Shown here: in pieces, positions 51,906-60,472 of the stretch
How the letters are laid out: every line of letters starts with the position of its first letter
How positions within the stretch are numbered: the stretch's first letter is position 1
Assembly: GCA_009777775.1 (NCBI GenBank)
Contig: WRLE01000003.1
Span: forward strand, 62,001 to 126,000
Origin: Oscillospiraceae bacterium
GTDB lineage: Bacteria > Bacillota > Clostridia > Oscillospirales > Oscillospiraceae
Reading direction: 5' to 3'
Length of the DNA stretch: 64,000 nt
The notes under the pieces: model-generated
Told to the model about the DNA's origin: nothing
The model's database searches: none
Seen by the model: only the letters and a program-made list of their open reading frames with translations
Program-made: the position numbers and the translations under genes

Positions 51906-52250
51906 GTGAGCAATATCATAGAAAAGGATAATATAGTAAAAGCAGAACTTGACCGTCATGTGTCATTCATTTCAGAAATGGATGGTGTGATACAAATCTA
52001 TTTATTCGGCTCATATGCATATGGCACACCGACAACAGACAGCGACCTCGATTTACTGGTTATTGTAGAAGATGGCATTGACCCAATAAAGACAATACGT
52101 GAGATCAAGCGGGGTTTAAATAAGGGAACTGTTTCTGTTGATATACTAACAATTAATAAAACCGACTTTGATGAACGTTCAAAACCCGACCGAGTGACAT
52201 TGCAAAGAGAAATCAAAAACAAGGGAATCTTGTTATATGGCGAGCAATGA
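51906..52250 (+). CDS. MNT-type nucleotidyltransferase
   Basis: Third MNT of the island. IYLFGSYAYGTPTTDSDLDL has complete GS and DxD motifs, and VSVDILT supplies the third acidic residue. Start is GTG at 51906, with GGAG about ten bases before it. No HEPN gene follows; downstream DNA to 52496 holds only repeats. It may be an orphan antitoxin, or may act on the HEPN at 50963. The length, 114 residues, is typical. Confidence 0.8.
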   Translation: MSNIIEKDNIVKAELDRHVSFISEMDGVIQIYLFGSYAYGTPTTDSDLDLLVIVEDGIDPIKTIREIKRGLNKGTVSVDILTINKTDFDERSKPDRVTLQREIKNKGILLYGEQ

Positions 52251-52284
52251 CTGTCAAGAATGGCTAAGATATACAAGCATAGAG

Positions 52285-52435
52285 ATTGACTAAAGACAGC
52301 AAACACAAAAAATATTAGTCACTTTCTAGTCAATATGCTATGATGCAAATAGAGCAAAACTCTGTGTTTACAAGGCTTTGTGTATTGACTAAAAACAACA
52401 TATGAACCAGTAGCTAAGTCAGTTTCTAGTCAATA
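52285..52435. repeat. Two related elements bounded by inverted 8-bp ends
   Basis: Element A (52285-52334) and element B (52383-52435) both start with ATTGACTA and end with TAGTCAAT, and share inner words (CTTTCTAGTCAAT vs GTTTCTAGTCAAT, ACTAAAgACAgCA vs ACTAAAaACAaCA). They lie 99 bases apart, just before the pglX fragment. They may be regulator sites or remnants of a small element. The gap 52251-52520 contains nothing else recognised. Confidence 0.7.
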
Positions 52436-52520
52436 CCAGATGCGAGAAACAGATTGGTACGACTGATTACGAAATAGCTGCTGTAGGAGCAGTTATTTGA
52501 ATGTGAAAAAGGATAAAATC

Positions 52521-53486
52521 ATGGGTACATTGATAGCTGATAAATTCGCCGCTTGGGAGCGAGAAGCTGATGATCGGTTCAACACCCTTAAAGCTAACGA
52601 GGAAGAACTCAACCGTATATTTATCGAAATCTACGGTTTACAGGATGAACTCACACCAGAGGTCGAAGACAAGGATGTGACTGTGCGCCGTGCCGATTTA
52701 GGGCGAGAGATACGTTCGCTTATCAGCTATGCCGTTGGCTGTATGTTCGGACGCTATTCATTAGAAGCAGAGGGGTTAATATACGCAGGTGGCGATTTTG
52801 ACGAAAAATTCATCCAAATAAACGGTCAATATTATTTGAGAGAAACAGCCGAAAAACACCCCGATACCAACCTCTATTCCCAAACCTCTAACCCTTACTA
52901 CAGCGTAGATTCCGATAACATTATCCCCATTTGTGACGATGAATATTTCGAGGACGACATACTTGAACGTTTCATAAATTTCCTTCGTAAGGTTTATGGA
53001 GTGGAAACTCTAGAAGAAAACCTGACTTTTATTGCCGATGCACTCGGTGGCAAAGGCACTCCCCGGGAGGCTATCCGAAACTATTTCCTGAATGGTTTTT
53101 ATAAAGACCATTGCAAAATATATCAGAAACGCCCGATATACTGGCTCTTTGACAGCGGAAAGAAAAACGCCTTTAAAGCCCTGATGTACCTACACCGGTA
53201 TTCGCGTGACCAACTTGCCAAGCTTAGGACGGATTATGTTCACGAGCAACAGGAACGATATCGTGCACAGCTTACACATATCGCTGAATCGCTAAACATT
53301 GCAAGTGGAGCGGAGCGTGTGAGGCTCACAAAACAGCAAAATAAACTAACGGAGCAACTGAACGAAATAAGCGTGTTTGAAGAAAAGGTTCACCACCTCG
53401 CTGATATGCAGATAGAAATTGACCTAGATGACGGCGTTAAGCGAAATTATGAGCTTTTCGCTGATGTGTTAGCAAAGATATCCTAA
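52521..53486 (+). pseudogene. C-terminal fragment of a second pglX allele
   Basis: The frame equals only the last part of PglX: KANEEELNRIF onward aligns with residues about 920-1193 of the intact protein, ending in the same FADVLAKI. The methyltransferase motifs and target-recognition region are absent. Nucleotide similarity to the intact gene is roughly 80 percent by eye with many synonymous changes, higher near the end, so it is not a recent copy. It contains a region (FDEKFIQINGQYYLRE, about residues 92-107) not present in the intact gene. An ATG with AAAGGAT before it could still make a 321-residue protein. pglZ follows after 35 bases. Confidence 0.85.
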
Positions 53487-53521
53487 ATCCTAAATCCTAC
53501 AGCGAACGGAGTGAGCAACGC

Positions 53522-56500
53522 GTGACGACAAATTTTACATTCCTTACGGAAATGTTTCCAGAGCTTGAAAAAACAGGCAGCCTAGCAGAAGGCTACCTTT
53601 ACTCCGACCCGAACACCTGCCTTTATAAGCTTGGTACTTTTGCGGAGATAATGGTCAACTATATGTTTGACCTAGACAATTTGGATTTGCCTGTGACTGA
53701 CAATACACACTCCAACCGTCTGAGGATTTTGTGGCAGGAGGGGTATCTGCCACAGAATATCAATAATATCTTTTATGTGCTGAGAAAAAAGCGTAACGAT
53801 GCAGTACACGAGGGATACGATTCTTTGGAAGAATGCAAAACCTTGTTGCAGCTTGCACATACTCTTTCGGTTTGGTTTATGCAGGTATATGGAGATTATT
53901 CTTATGAATCATCAGGGTATGTCTTTCCTGATGACAACCATAATCAATCCGGCCACCAAGCCTTGCTAGACGAAAACGAAAAACTAGCATTGGAACTCGA
54001 ACAGACAAGGTCTGCGATGTTACAAGCTCTTGCGGCAAAGGCAGTACAGGGAGACCAGCGCAAAAAGCAAGCTGACCGAGCAACACGGAAAATCAAGCTG
54101 ACAGAAAGAGAATCGCGCTACCTGATTGATGAGCAGTTGCAAATAAGGCTAACGGACATGTTTACTGCGCCATTACCGGAATTCCATAAACGCCGCATCG
54201 TCTTTTGGAAGGACGAGGACGGCGAATTTATAGAACAAGTTGATAAGATTGCTTTGTCCGAAGTGTCTTTGATAAAACTCACAGGGTCTAACAATTTTGC
54301 TGTGAAAAAATTGCTATCTGCTGACGATTTGACAGGAAACTATCTTGTATACAGTCCGATTGCTTACGAGAGTATACAAGACAACTGGCTTCTTGATATA
54401 GAGCTTTACAGCGAAGAATTTCGTGCAGATATGGTGTCAATGCAGATGGATGAGCTGCATATCGAGCCCACTGCTGTTATGCGCAAAACCGTAAAACTCT
54501 ATTCCAAATTTTTTGAAAATAAAGAACGTAGAACAAAACTGCAAAAAATCGGCAATACATATAGCACACCCCTTGCTCTCCACACTGACATCATGGCTGT
54601 GCTTTGTGGAGCTAGCGGCGGTACGATGCAGGACATAATATTTGCTGTTTTACTGGAGGGCTTTGCTAAAGAGGATAATAAGGCACTTGATAGTATTAGG
54701 CGTTTTGGAAATATCGAAGCTTTTTGGCAGCTAATCCAAAGATATACCGGATACATTGATGCGGATGATCGTGGGATTGACGAGCTTGCGGCGCATATTT
54801 TGCTCACTGCATTATCGCAGACTATTAGTGACTCATATTTACAAGGATTGGAACGTTTTATTTCAGATTCCAATAAGGCTTATTGCTACCAGTTGGTCGA
54901 TGAATGGCAACGGGACGAAAACATCGACGAAGTAATAGAATTATTCCGTGTAGTGGAATATAATTTGCATCTGTTAGACCGTTTTAGCAAAATGGATACT
55001 GATGTTTTGCTGAAATGCGACACTTTTCCAGCTATAAACGAATGTATGTTGGTAGCAATATTCAGTGAGATAGCAGAAAATGTGATAAAAGTGGATCAGA
55101 TTTATAATGCTGTAGAAAACAGGCGCACATCTGCTTGGTATGAATTATCTGCGGATTATTTCGACTGCTTATACTATATTGCTAAAATGCAGGAATTTTT
55201 CCTCGCGAATATACAAGGTTTCCACTTCGCTGAGGCGAAAACCTTGTGGCAATCATATACCAATTATTTCTACGTAATGGACAGCCATTATCGGCATTTT
55301 CATATTTCCTTTAACAATACTATCAAAGCGCCGAATCCTGCCCTTGATGATTTAATCAGAAAATGCGCAGATGTGATCGAAGGATTGTATCATAATTGGT
55401 TCTTAAAGGGTTTGACAGAAAACTGGACAGGCTTAATTGCCGAGGGCTTCGAGAATCTTGGTTATGTGTCCGAACTACCTCGTCAACGTGGTTTTTATAC
55501 CAAATATGTTGCAGCAACAGTAAAAAGCGGGAAACGTGCTTTTGTCATAGTTTCAGATGCGTTGCGATATGAAGTGGCTGCACAGCTTGCTGAGAGTCTG
55601 AGCCATCACACAAAAGGTAAAGTGGATGTAGCTGCGATGCAGGCGATTTTTCCCTCAACGACAAAATTCGGAATGGCTGCATTGCTTCCAAATAAAATCA
55701 TTTCTATCAATGAAAAATATGAGGTCGATGTAGACGAAAAAAGTACAAAAGATACCCCACAAAGAGAAGCTGTGCTTATTGCCACCAATCAAAATAGTGT
55801 TGCAGTTGCATATAATAAGCTGCTTGAAATGAAGCAACAGGAACGTCGTGAATTGGTGCAAGGCAAGGAAGTTATCTATATTTATCACAGCGCCATTGAC
55901 GCAATCGGTGAAATGCGCTCCACAGAGAAAAAGGTGTTCGAAGCCTGTGACACTGCAATTGAGGAGATATCGAGCATTGTTCGCATGATAGTAAATGATT
56001 TCAGTGGAACAGATATATTCGTAACTGCGGATCATGGTTTCCTCTATACTTACAAACCTTTGGAGGAAAGCCAGAAAATAAGCCGTCAGACATTTGATGG
56101 CGATGTTTATGAACTGGGGCGACGTTATGCCCTCGTAGCACCCTTTACCACATCTGAGCACCTGCTCCCTGTTAATATCGGAGAGGAAATGGCTGGTATT
56201 CCTATAAGAGGATATGCGCCGCAATACACAGTCCGAATTAAAGTTGCTGGGGGCGGAGATAATTATGTCCACGGCGGTATCAGTTTACAGGAAATAGCAG
56301 TGCCGGTAATCGTCTACAAAGCTATGCGATCTCGCAGCAAAAAGTATATTGAAGTAACAAATCCAGGTTTGACCCTCATAAGCGAAAGTAGAAAAATCGC
56401 AAATCTAATGTTCTCATTGGAATTTATGCAAAGGACGCCTGTGGGTGATAAAGTACAGCCTTGCAACTACTCGCTGTACTTCATTGGTGATGATGGAGCA

Positions 56501-56713
56501 AAAATCAGCGATGAGCAGACCGTCATTGCGGACAGGTCAAGTGCAAACGCATCAGAGCGTGTGTTCCGCGTCAGGTTTACTCTTAAATCAATGTCATTCG
56601 ACAGAAACATAGCCTACCGCCTTATAATAGCCAATGATACGGATGCGCCGGAAGAGGTGGAGTTTCGCATTGACATCGCTTTTGCTGATGATTTTGGGTT
56701 TGATCTTGAGTAG
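53522..56713 (+). CDS. pglZ: BREX protein PglZ with extra N-terminal DUF4145/HEPN-like domain
   Basis: Core BREX alkaline-phosphatase-superfamily protein. Metal-binding residues are in VSDALRYE (D679) and TADHGFLYTY (D837, H838). At 1063 residues it is about 200 longer than the usual type 1 PglZ as I remember it. The surplus is at the N-terminus: residues 20-125 read YLYSDPNTCLYKLGTFAEIM and LRKKRNDAVHEGYDSLEECK, matching the DUF4145 domain at the start of type I restriction HsdR proteins, including an RX4H motif (R91, H96) typical of HEPN RNases. A charged coiled linker (about 140-200) follows. Start is GTG at 53522 with GGAG ten bases before it. Confidence 0.93.
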   Translation: MTTNFTFLTEMFPELEKTGSLAEGYLYSDPNTCLYKLGTFAEIMVNYMFDLDNLDLPVTDNTHSNRLRILWQEGYLPQNINNIFYVLRKKRNDAVHEGYDSLEECKTLLQLAHTLSVWFMQVYGDYSYESSGYVFPDDNHNQSGHQALLDENEKLALELEQTRSAMLQALAAKAVQGDQRKKQADRATRKIKLTERESRYLIDEQLQIRLTDMFTAPLPEFHKRRIVFWKDEDGEFIEQVDKIALSEVSLIKLTGSNNFAVKKLLSADDLTGNYLVYSPIAYESIQDNWLLDIELYSEEFRADMVSMQMDELHIEPTAVMRKTVKLYSKFFENKERRTKLQKIGNTYSTPLALHTDIMAVLCGASGGTMQDIIFAVLLEGFAKEDNKALDSIRRFGNIEAFWQLIQRYTGYIDADDRGIDELAAHILLTALSQTISDSYLQGLERFISDSNKAYCYQLVDEWQRDENIDEVIELFRVVEYNLHLLDRFSKMDTDVLLKCDTFPAINECMLVAIFSEIAENVIKVDQIYNAVENRRTSAWYELSADYFDCLYYIAKMQEFFLANIQGFHFAEAKTLWQSYTNYFYVMDSHYRHFHISFNNTIKAPNPALDDLIRKCADVIEGLYHNWFLKGLTENWTGLIAEGFENLGYVSELPRQRGFYTKYVAATVKSGKRAFVIVSDALRYEVAAQLAESLSHHTKGKVDVAAMQAIFPSTTKFGMAALLPNKIISINEKYEVDVDEKSTKDTPQREAVLIATNQNSVAVAYNKLLEMKQQERRELVQGKEVIYIYHSAIDAIGEMRSTEKKVFEACDTAIEEISSIVRMIVNDFSGTDIFVTADHGFLYTYKPLEESQKISRQTFDGDVYELGRRYALVAPFTTSEHLLPVNIGEEMAGIPIRGYAPQYTVRIKVAGGGDNYVHGGISLQEIAVPVIVYKAMRSRSKKYIEVTNPGLTLISESRKIANLMFSLEFMQRTPVGDKVQPCNYSLYFIGDDGAKISDEQTVIADRSSANASERVFRVRFTLKSMSFDRNIAYRLIIANDTDAPEEVEFRIDIAFADDFGFDLE

Positions 56714-56773
56714 GGGTTAGGATTTAGGATTTGGAGGTTAGAGTGTCGAGTTTGGGATTTTTGGAGGTATGAT

Positions 56774-58867
56774 ATGCAGGAAGAAGAGCGAGGGAGCGGT
56801 GTTTTTATTGGTGAAATTGATACTGGTGATGGGAACGCAGTTTTGAATAGAAAGCTACGGGAGTTTTTTGATGGGAAGATTGTTCGCAAGGATTTGACTA
56901 AGCGGCTTCGGGAAGGGGCTAATGTGCCTGTATATGTCCTTGAATACTTGCTCGGTCAATATTGCAGTTCGGACGATGATGATATAATTGAGCAAGGCAT
57001 GGAGAACGTGAAACGCATACTTTCAGATAACTTCGTGCGTCCAGATGAGGCTCAGAAGATTCTCTCTGCGCTTCGAGAACGCGGTTCATATACAGTAATC
57101 GACAAACTGACTGTTGTGTTGAATATCAGCAGAGATAGATATGAAGCCGAGTTTTCTAACCTTGGATTGAAAGGCATTCCTGTTTCATCCGACTATGTTT
57201 CACAATATGACCGCCTGCTTTGTGGTGGAATCTGGTGCATCGTACAACTAGAATATGAGTTCATCGAAGAAGATAGAAAAAACACTCCCATCAGTGTGAG
57301 GAAGCTGACTCCGATTCAGATGCCCCATGTTGACATGGACGATATAAAGAGCGGGCGCAAAGCTTTCACAAAAGACGAGTGGATTACGATACTGCTCCGC
57401 TCCACGGGAATGGAATCTGATAAATTCACATATCGCGAAAAATGGCTGCTGCTTGCCCGAATGATTCCGTTGATTGAAAACAATTATAACCTATGCGAAC
57501 TAGGTCCCCGCAGTACGGGTAAATCGCATATTTATGAGCAAATATCGCCAAATAGCATTCTTGTTTCAGGTGGACAGACCACAACTGCGAACCTGTTCTA
57601 TAATATGGCAAGCAAAACAATCGGGCTTGTGGGTCTTTGGGATTGCGTTGCTTTTGACGAAGTTGCAGGACTGAAGAATCTAAAAGACAAAGATGTAGTT
57701 GAGCTAATGAAGGGTTATATGGCATCTGGGTCATTTTCTAGGGGTAAAGAAGAAAAATCGGCTACTGCCTCAATGGTGTTTGTCGGAAATATCAACCAAA
57801 GCGTTGACGTATTGCTGAAAACATCCCACTTATTTGAGCCTTTCCCAGATGCGATGGCATACGACACAGCATTTCTTGACCGTATACATAGTTACATCCC
57901 AGGATGGGAGATACCGAAATATCGTCCTGAGTTCTTTACAGATGACTATGGTTATATTACTGACTTTTTAGCTGAATTTCTCCGTGAAATGCGTAAAGAA
58001 CCCTTTGGCGATGCGTTAGATAAGCATTTCCGTCTCGGATCGAATCTCAATCAACGAGACACTATCGCCGTGAGGAAAACGGTGTCGGGATTTACGAAAC
58101 TGCTTTACCCTGATGGTGTTTTTACAAAAGATGAATTAAGCGAAATAATTGAAATTGCCTTAGAAATGCGCCGCAGAGTCAAAGAGCAACAAAAGAAAAT
58201 AGGAGGTATGGAGTTTTTTGATGTGAACTTCTCATACATCGATAATGACTCTTTTGAGGAGCATTTTGTTACCTCTCCAGAGCAAACAGGCGGGAAACTT
58301 ATACCAGAAGGACTCAGCAGCCCAGGGCAGCTTTACACCATTTCCCAAGGTAAATCAAGCATGATAGGTGTTTTTCGTTTAGAAGCGCAAATGCTACCGG
58401 GAAACGGAAAGTTTGAAAGAACGGGAATCGGAACAGACCGTGATGTACGCGAAGCTACTAACACTGCCTTCAATTTTCTGAAGGCAAACGGTAATACAAT
58501 CAGCGGAAGCATAAGTACTACCACTAAAGACTACATCATCAATTATCAAGATATGCAAGGCATTGGTATGACAAGATTCCTCGGGTTGCCAACTCTCATT
58601 GCCATTTGCTCCATTGCTTTGGGAAAACCATTGTTGTCGAGCACAGCAGTATTGGGCGATATCAGCATAAGTGGTATATTAGTCAAGGTCGAGGAGCTTG
58701 CCAATGTGTTACAAGTGTGCCTTGATAGTGGTGCAAAAAAAGTGTTGCTGCCGATTACATCAGCAGCAGAATTGGGTCAAGTGCCTTCGGACTTAATCGG
58801 AGCATTCAGTCTGATATTCTATACAACAGCACAAGAAGCGGTGTTCAAGGCTTTAGGCGTGGAGTAG
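56774..58867 (+). CDS. brxL: BREX protein BrxL (Lon-like AAA+ protein)
   Basis: BrxL binds DNA as a ring-forming AAA+ motor in type 1 BREX. The N-terminal domain (LNRKLREFFDGKIVRKDLTK, then VPVYVLEYLLGQYCSSDDDD) is typical. Walker A is GPRSTGKSH (residues 244-252), with a Walker B-type segment CVAFDEVAGL near 295. The C-terminal Lon-like domain (QDMQGIGMTRFLGLPTLIAI, GDISISGILVKVEELANVLQ) lacks an obvious catalytic Ser, in keeping with BrxL not being an ordinary protease. The length of 697 residues is normal. TTGGAGG precedes the ATG. It is the last core gene of the operon. Confidence 0.94.
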   Translation: MQEEERGSGVFIGEIDTGDGNAVLNRKLREFFDGKIVRKDLTKRLREGANVPVYVLEYLLGQYCSSDDDDIIEQGMENVKRILSDNFVRPDEAQKILSALRERGSYTVIDKLTVVLNISRDRYEAEFSNLGLKGIPVSSDYVSQYDRLLCGGIWCIVQLEYEFIEEDRKNTPISVRKLTPIQMPHVDMDDIKSGRKAFTKDEWITILLRSTGMESDKFTYREKWLLLARMIPLIENNYNLCELGPRSTGKSHIYEQISPNSILVSGGQTTTANLFYNMASKTIGLVGLWDCVAFDEVAGLKNLKDKDVVELMKGYMASGSFSRGKEEKSATASMVFVGNINQSVDVLLKTSHLFEPFPDAMAYDTAFLDRIHSYIPGWEIPKYRPEFFTDDYGYITDFLAEFLREMRKEPFGDALDKHFRLGSNLNQRDTIAVRKTVSGFTKLLYPDGVFTKDELSEIIEIALEMRRRVKEQQKKIGGMEFFDVNFSYIDNDSFEEHFVTSPEQTGGKLIPEGLSSPGQLYTISQGKSSMIGVFRLEAQMLPGNGKFERTGIGTDRDVREATNTAFNFLKANGNTISGSISTTTKDYIINYQDMQGIGMTRFLGLPTLIAICSIALGKPLLSSTAVLGDISISGILVKVEELANVLQVCLDSGAKKVLLPITSAAELGQVPSDLIGAFSLIFYTTAQEAVFKALGVE

Positions 58868-58921
58868 TGTTATTGTATCAACCATTCGTAGTCTTGCCGA
58901 CAATCAACGATGCAATCAACA

Positions 58922-58951
58922 TTGACATTCGTGTCATCGATTTCATATAAT
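58922..58951 (+). promoter_or_regulatory. Sigma-A promoter downstream of brxL
   Basis: TTGACA (58922-58927), 18 bases, TATAAT (58946-58951), 54 bases before the next start codon at 59005. Confidence 0.75.
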
Positions 58952-59004
58952 ATGAGATAACGCTTTGCTGTCAGCATTTTTCTGTAACGGTTGGGTGGTA
59001 CAAA

Positions 59005-59256
59005 ATGACAGACAATATGCAAATAACAAGTCCGGTTGGGGAGTCGTTTCAGATTAAAAAGGGTGAACCTTTGAAAAATATGCTTAACTTTGAAACACTC
59101 CGAAATAGTGCGCTCATTGTTAAGTCGGTTTATGACTCGTTTCCAGTCGAGGAATTTGTCGATTCGGTAATAGATGAGACCTGGGAAGGTCTTGAGCTTA
59201 AAGCTCGAGGTTTATGCGGACTTGAAGAGGACCATGTTGGTATGGTTGAGAAATGA
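59005..59256 (+). pseudogene. N-terminal remnant of an AlkD-like DNA alkylation repair gene
   Basis: The 83-residue frame resembles only the first part of DNA alkylation repair proteins (HEAT-like AlkD family): PLKNMLNFETLRNSALIVKS followed by VYDSFPVEEFVDSV and ETWEGLELKARGLCGL. Family members as I recall them are over 200 residues and continue with many helical repeats, which are missing here; the frame ends in VGMVEK and a stop, and the next gene starts within 85 bases. It still has a promoter (58922-58951) and an RBS (GGGTGG), so a short product may be made. It could also be an unrelated small gene. Confidence 0.5.
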
Positions 59257-59284
59257 TACTCTTTCAAGCAAAAAGCATATGAAT

Positions 59285-59322
59285 AACACAAGGGTAGCGC
59301 TAAGAGACGGTGCTCTTGTGTT
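59285..59322 (+). terminator. Possible hairpin terminator
   Basis: AACACAAGG at 59285 pairs with CTCTTGTGTT ending at 59322, with a GT-rich loop; followed by CTTTAGG. Weak prediction. Confidence 0.4.
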
Positions 59323-59338
59323 CTTTAGGAGATAACTT

Positions 59339-60151
59339 ATGTTTTATAATGCCAAAAACGGGAAGATTGATATTGGCGAGACTGATATGGATTATGTTAC
59401 ATTTGGTAATGGCAATAGAAATTTGATAATGATTCCTGGTTTGGGCGATGGACTGAAAACTGTTAAGGGAACTGCTATACCAATGGCTTTGAGTTATAGG
59501 AGTTTTGCAAGTACATATAAAGTGTATGTTTTAAGCCGAAAAAACCAATTGGATGATGAATATACCACAAGAGAAATGGCAGCTGATTACAAAATAGCAA
59601 TGGATACATTAGGTATAACAAAGGCCGATGTTCTGGGTATTTCTCAAGGAGGAATGATTGCCCAATACTTCGCCATCGATTATCCAGAAATAGTGGAGAA
59701 GCTGGTATTAGCGGTGACAATTTCAAGGCAAAACGAAACTGTTCAAAGCGTAATCGGAACTTGGCTCAATATGGCGAAGTCCAATGATTACAAAAGCATC
59801 TTCGTGGATATTACAGAAAAAGCGTACACTGAAAAGCATTTGAGAAAGTATAGGCGCTTATATTCTTTGGTGGGAACAATTGGAAAGCAGAAGGATTTTA
59901 CAAGGTTTAATATACAAGCGAAGGCTTCTTTGAAGCATGATGCATATAATGAGCTTGATAAAATAAAATGCCCTACTTTAGTCATTGGTGTCGAAAATGA
60001 TATTACAATCGGAGCTAACACTTCGGAAGAAATTGCTGAGAGAATAGAAAACAATAAGCTTATTATATATAAAGATTACGGTCATGCTGTCTATGAAGAA
60101 GCTAAGGATTTTAACCAAATAGTTTTAGACTTTCTACAATCAACAACCTAA
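59339..60151 (+). CDS. Alpha/beta hydrolase
   Basis: Alpha/beta-hydrolase fold enzyme of 270 residues. IMIPGLGDGLKT carries the oxyanion region, GISQGGMIAQYFAIDYPEIV the nucleophilic Ser elbow, CPTLVIGVENDITIG the Asp and YKDYGHAVYEE the catalytic His, so the triad is complete. No signal peptide is seen, so it acts in the cytoplasm. Substrate is unknown; relatives include small-molecule esterases and haloperoxidase-like enzymes. TTTAGGAGAT precedes the ATG. It stands alone between the AlkD-like remnant and the uroporphyrinogen-decarboxylase-like gene. Confidence 0.85.
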   Translation: MFYNAKNGKIDIGETDMDYVTFGNGNRNLIMIPGLGDGLKTVKGTAIPMALSYRSFASTYKVYVLSRKNQLDDEYTTREMAADYKIAMDTLGITKADVLGISQGGMIAQYFAIDYPEIVEKLVLAVTISRQNETVQSVIGTWLNMAKSNDYKSIFVDITEKAYTEKHLRKYRRLYSLVGTIGKQKDFTRFNIQAKASLKHDAYNELDKIKCPTLVIGVENDITIGANTSEEIAERIENNKLIIYKDYGHAVYEEAKDFNQIVLDFLQSTT

Positions 60152-60205
60152 GATGCGATGATAGCATTTTTCTTTCAATGTTACTGGTCACGGGAAACAA
60201 TCCAG

Positions 60206-60293
60206 TGTCATTGCGAGGCGCGAAGCGACGTGGCAATCTTCTTAGTCAGTTATTTCGGTGCAATAAGATTCTTCGCTGTCGCTCAGAATGACA
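60206..60293. repeat. Dispersed repeat of the TGTCATTGCGAGG type
   Basis: Begins TGTCATTGCGAGGCGCGAAG CG and ends CGCTCAGAATGACA, so the outer bases are inverted (TGTCATT and AATGACA). This resembles a short repeat family I recall from many bacterial genomes. Only one copy is seen in this window. Confidence 0.7.
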
Positions 60294-60401
60294 CTATTAG
60301 TGCGTACTATGTATGCGATAAATAGCAATATCAAGGATTCTAGCACTGCTGTGACTTGTAGCTTCTGTATAGCGTCTTTTCGTTGTAATTTGGAAAATAT
60401 C

Positions 60402-60429
60402 TTGACATTTTGGTAATATTTTATATACT
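60402..60429 (+). promoter_or_regulatory. Promoter of the UroD-like gene
   Basis: TTGACA (60402-60407), 16 bases, TATACT (60424-60429), 44 bases before the start codon. Confidence 0.7.
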
Positions 60430-60472
60430 TGTGCTATAAAACCATGCAAAAAAATAAATTGGAGGAAAGCAT

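Noticed and set aside
52497-53486. A complete second PglX giving two-specificity BREX
   Set aside because: The frame lacks the S-adenosylmethionine and NPPY motifs and the recognition region.
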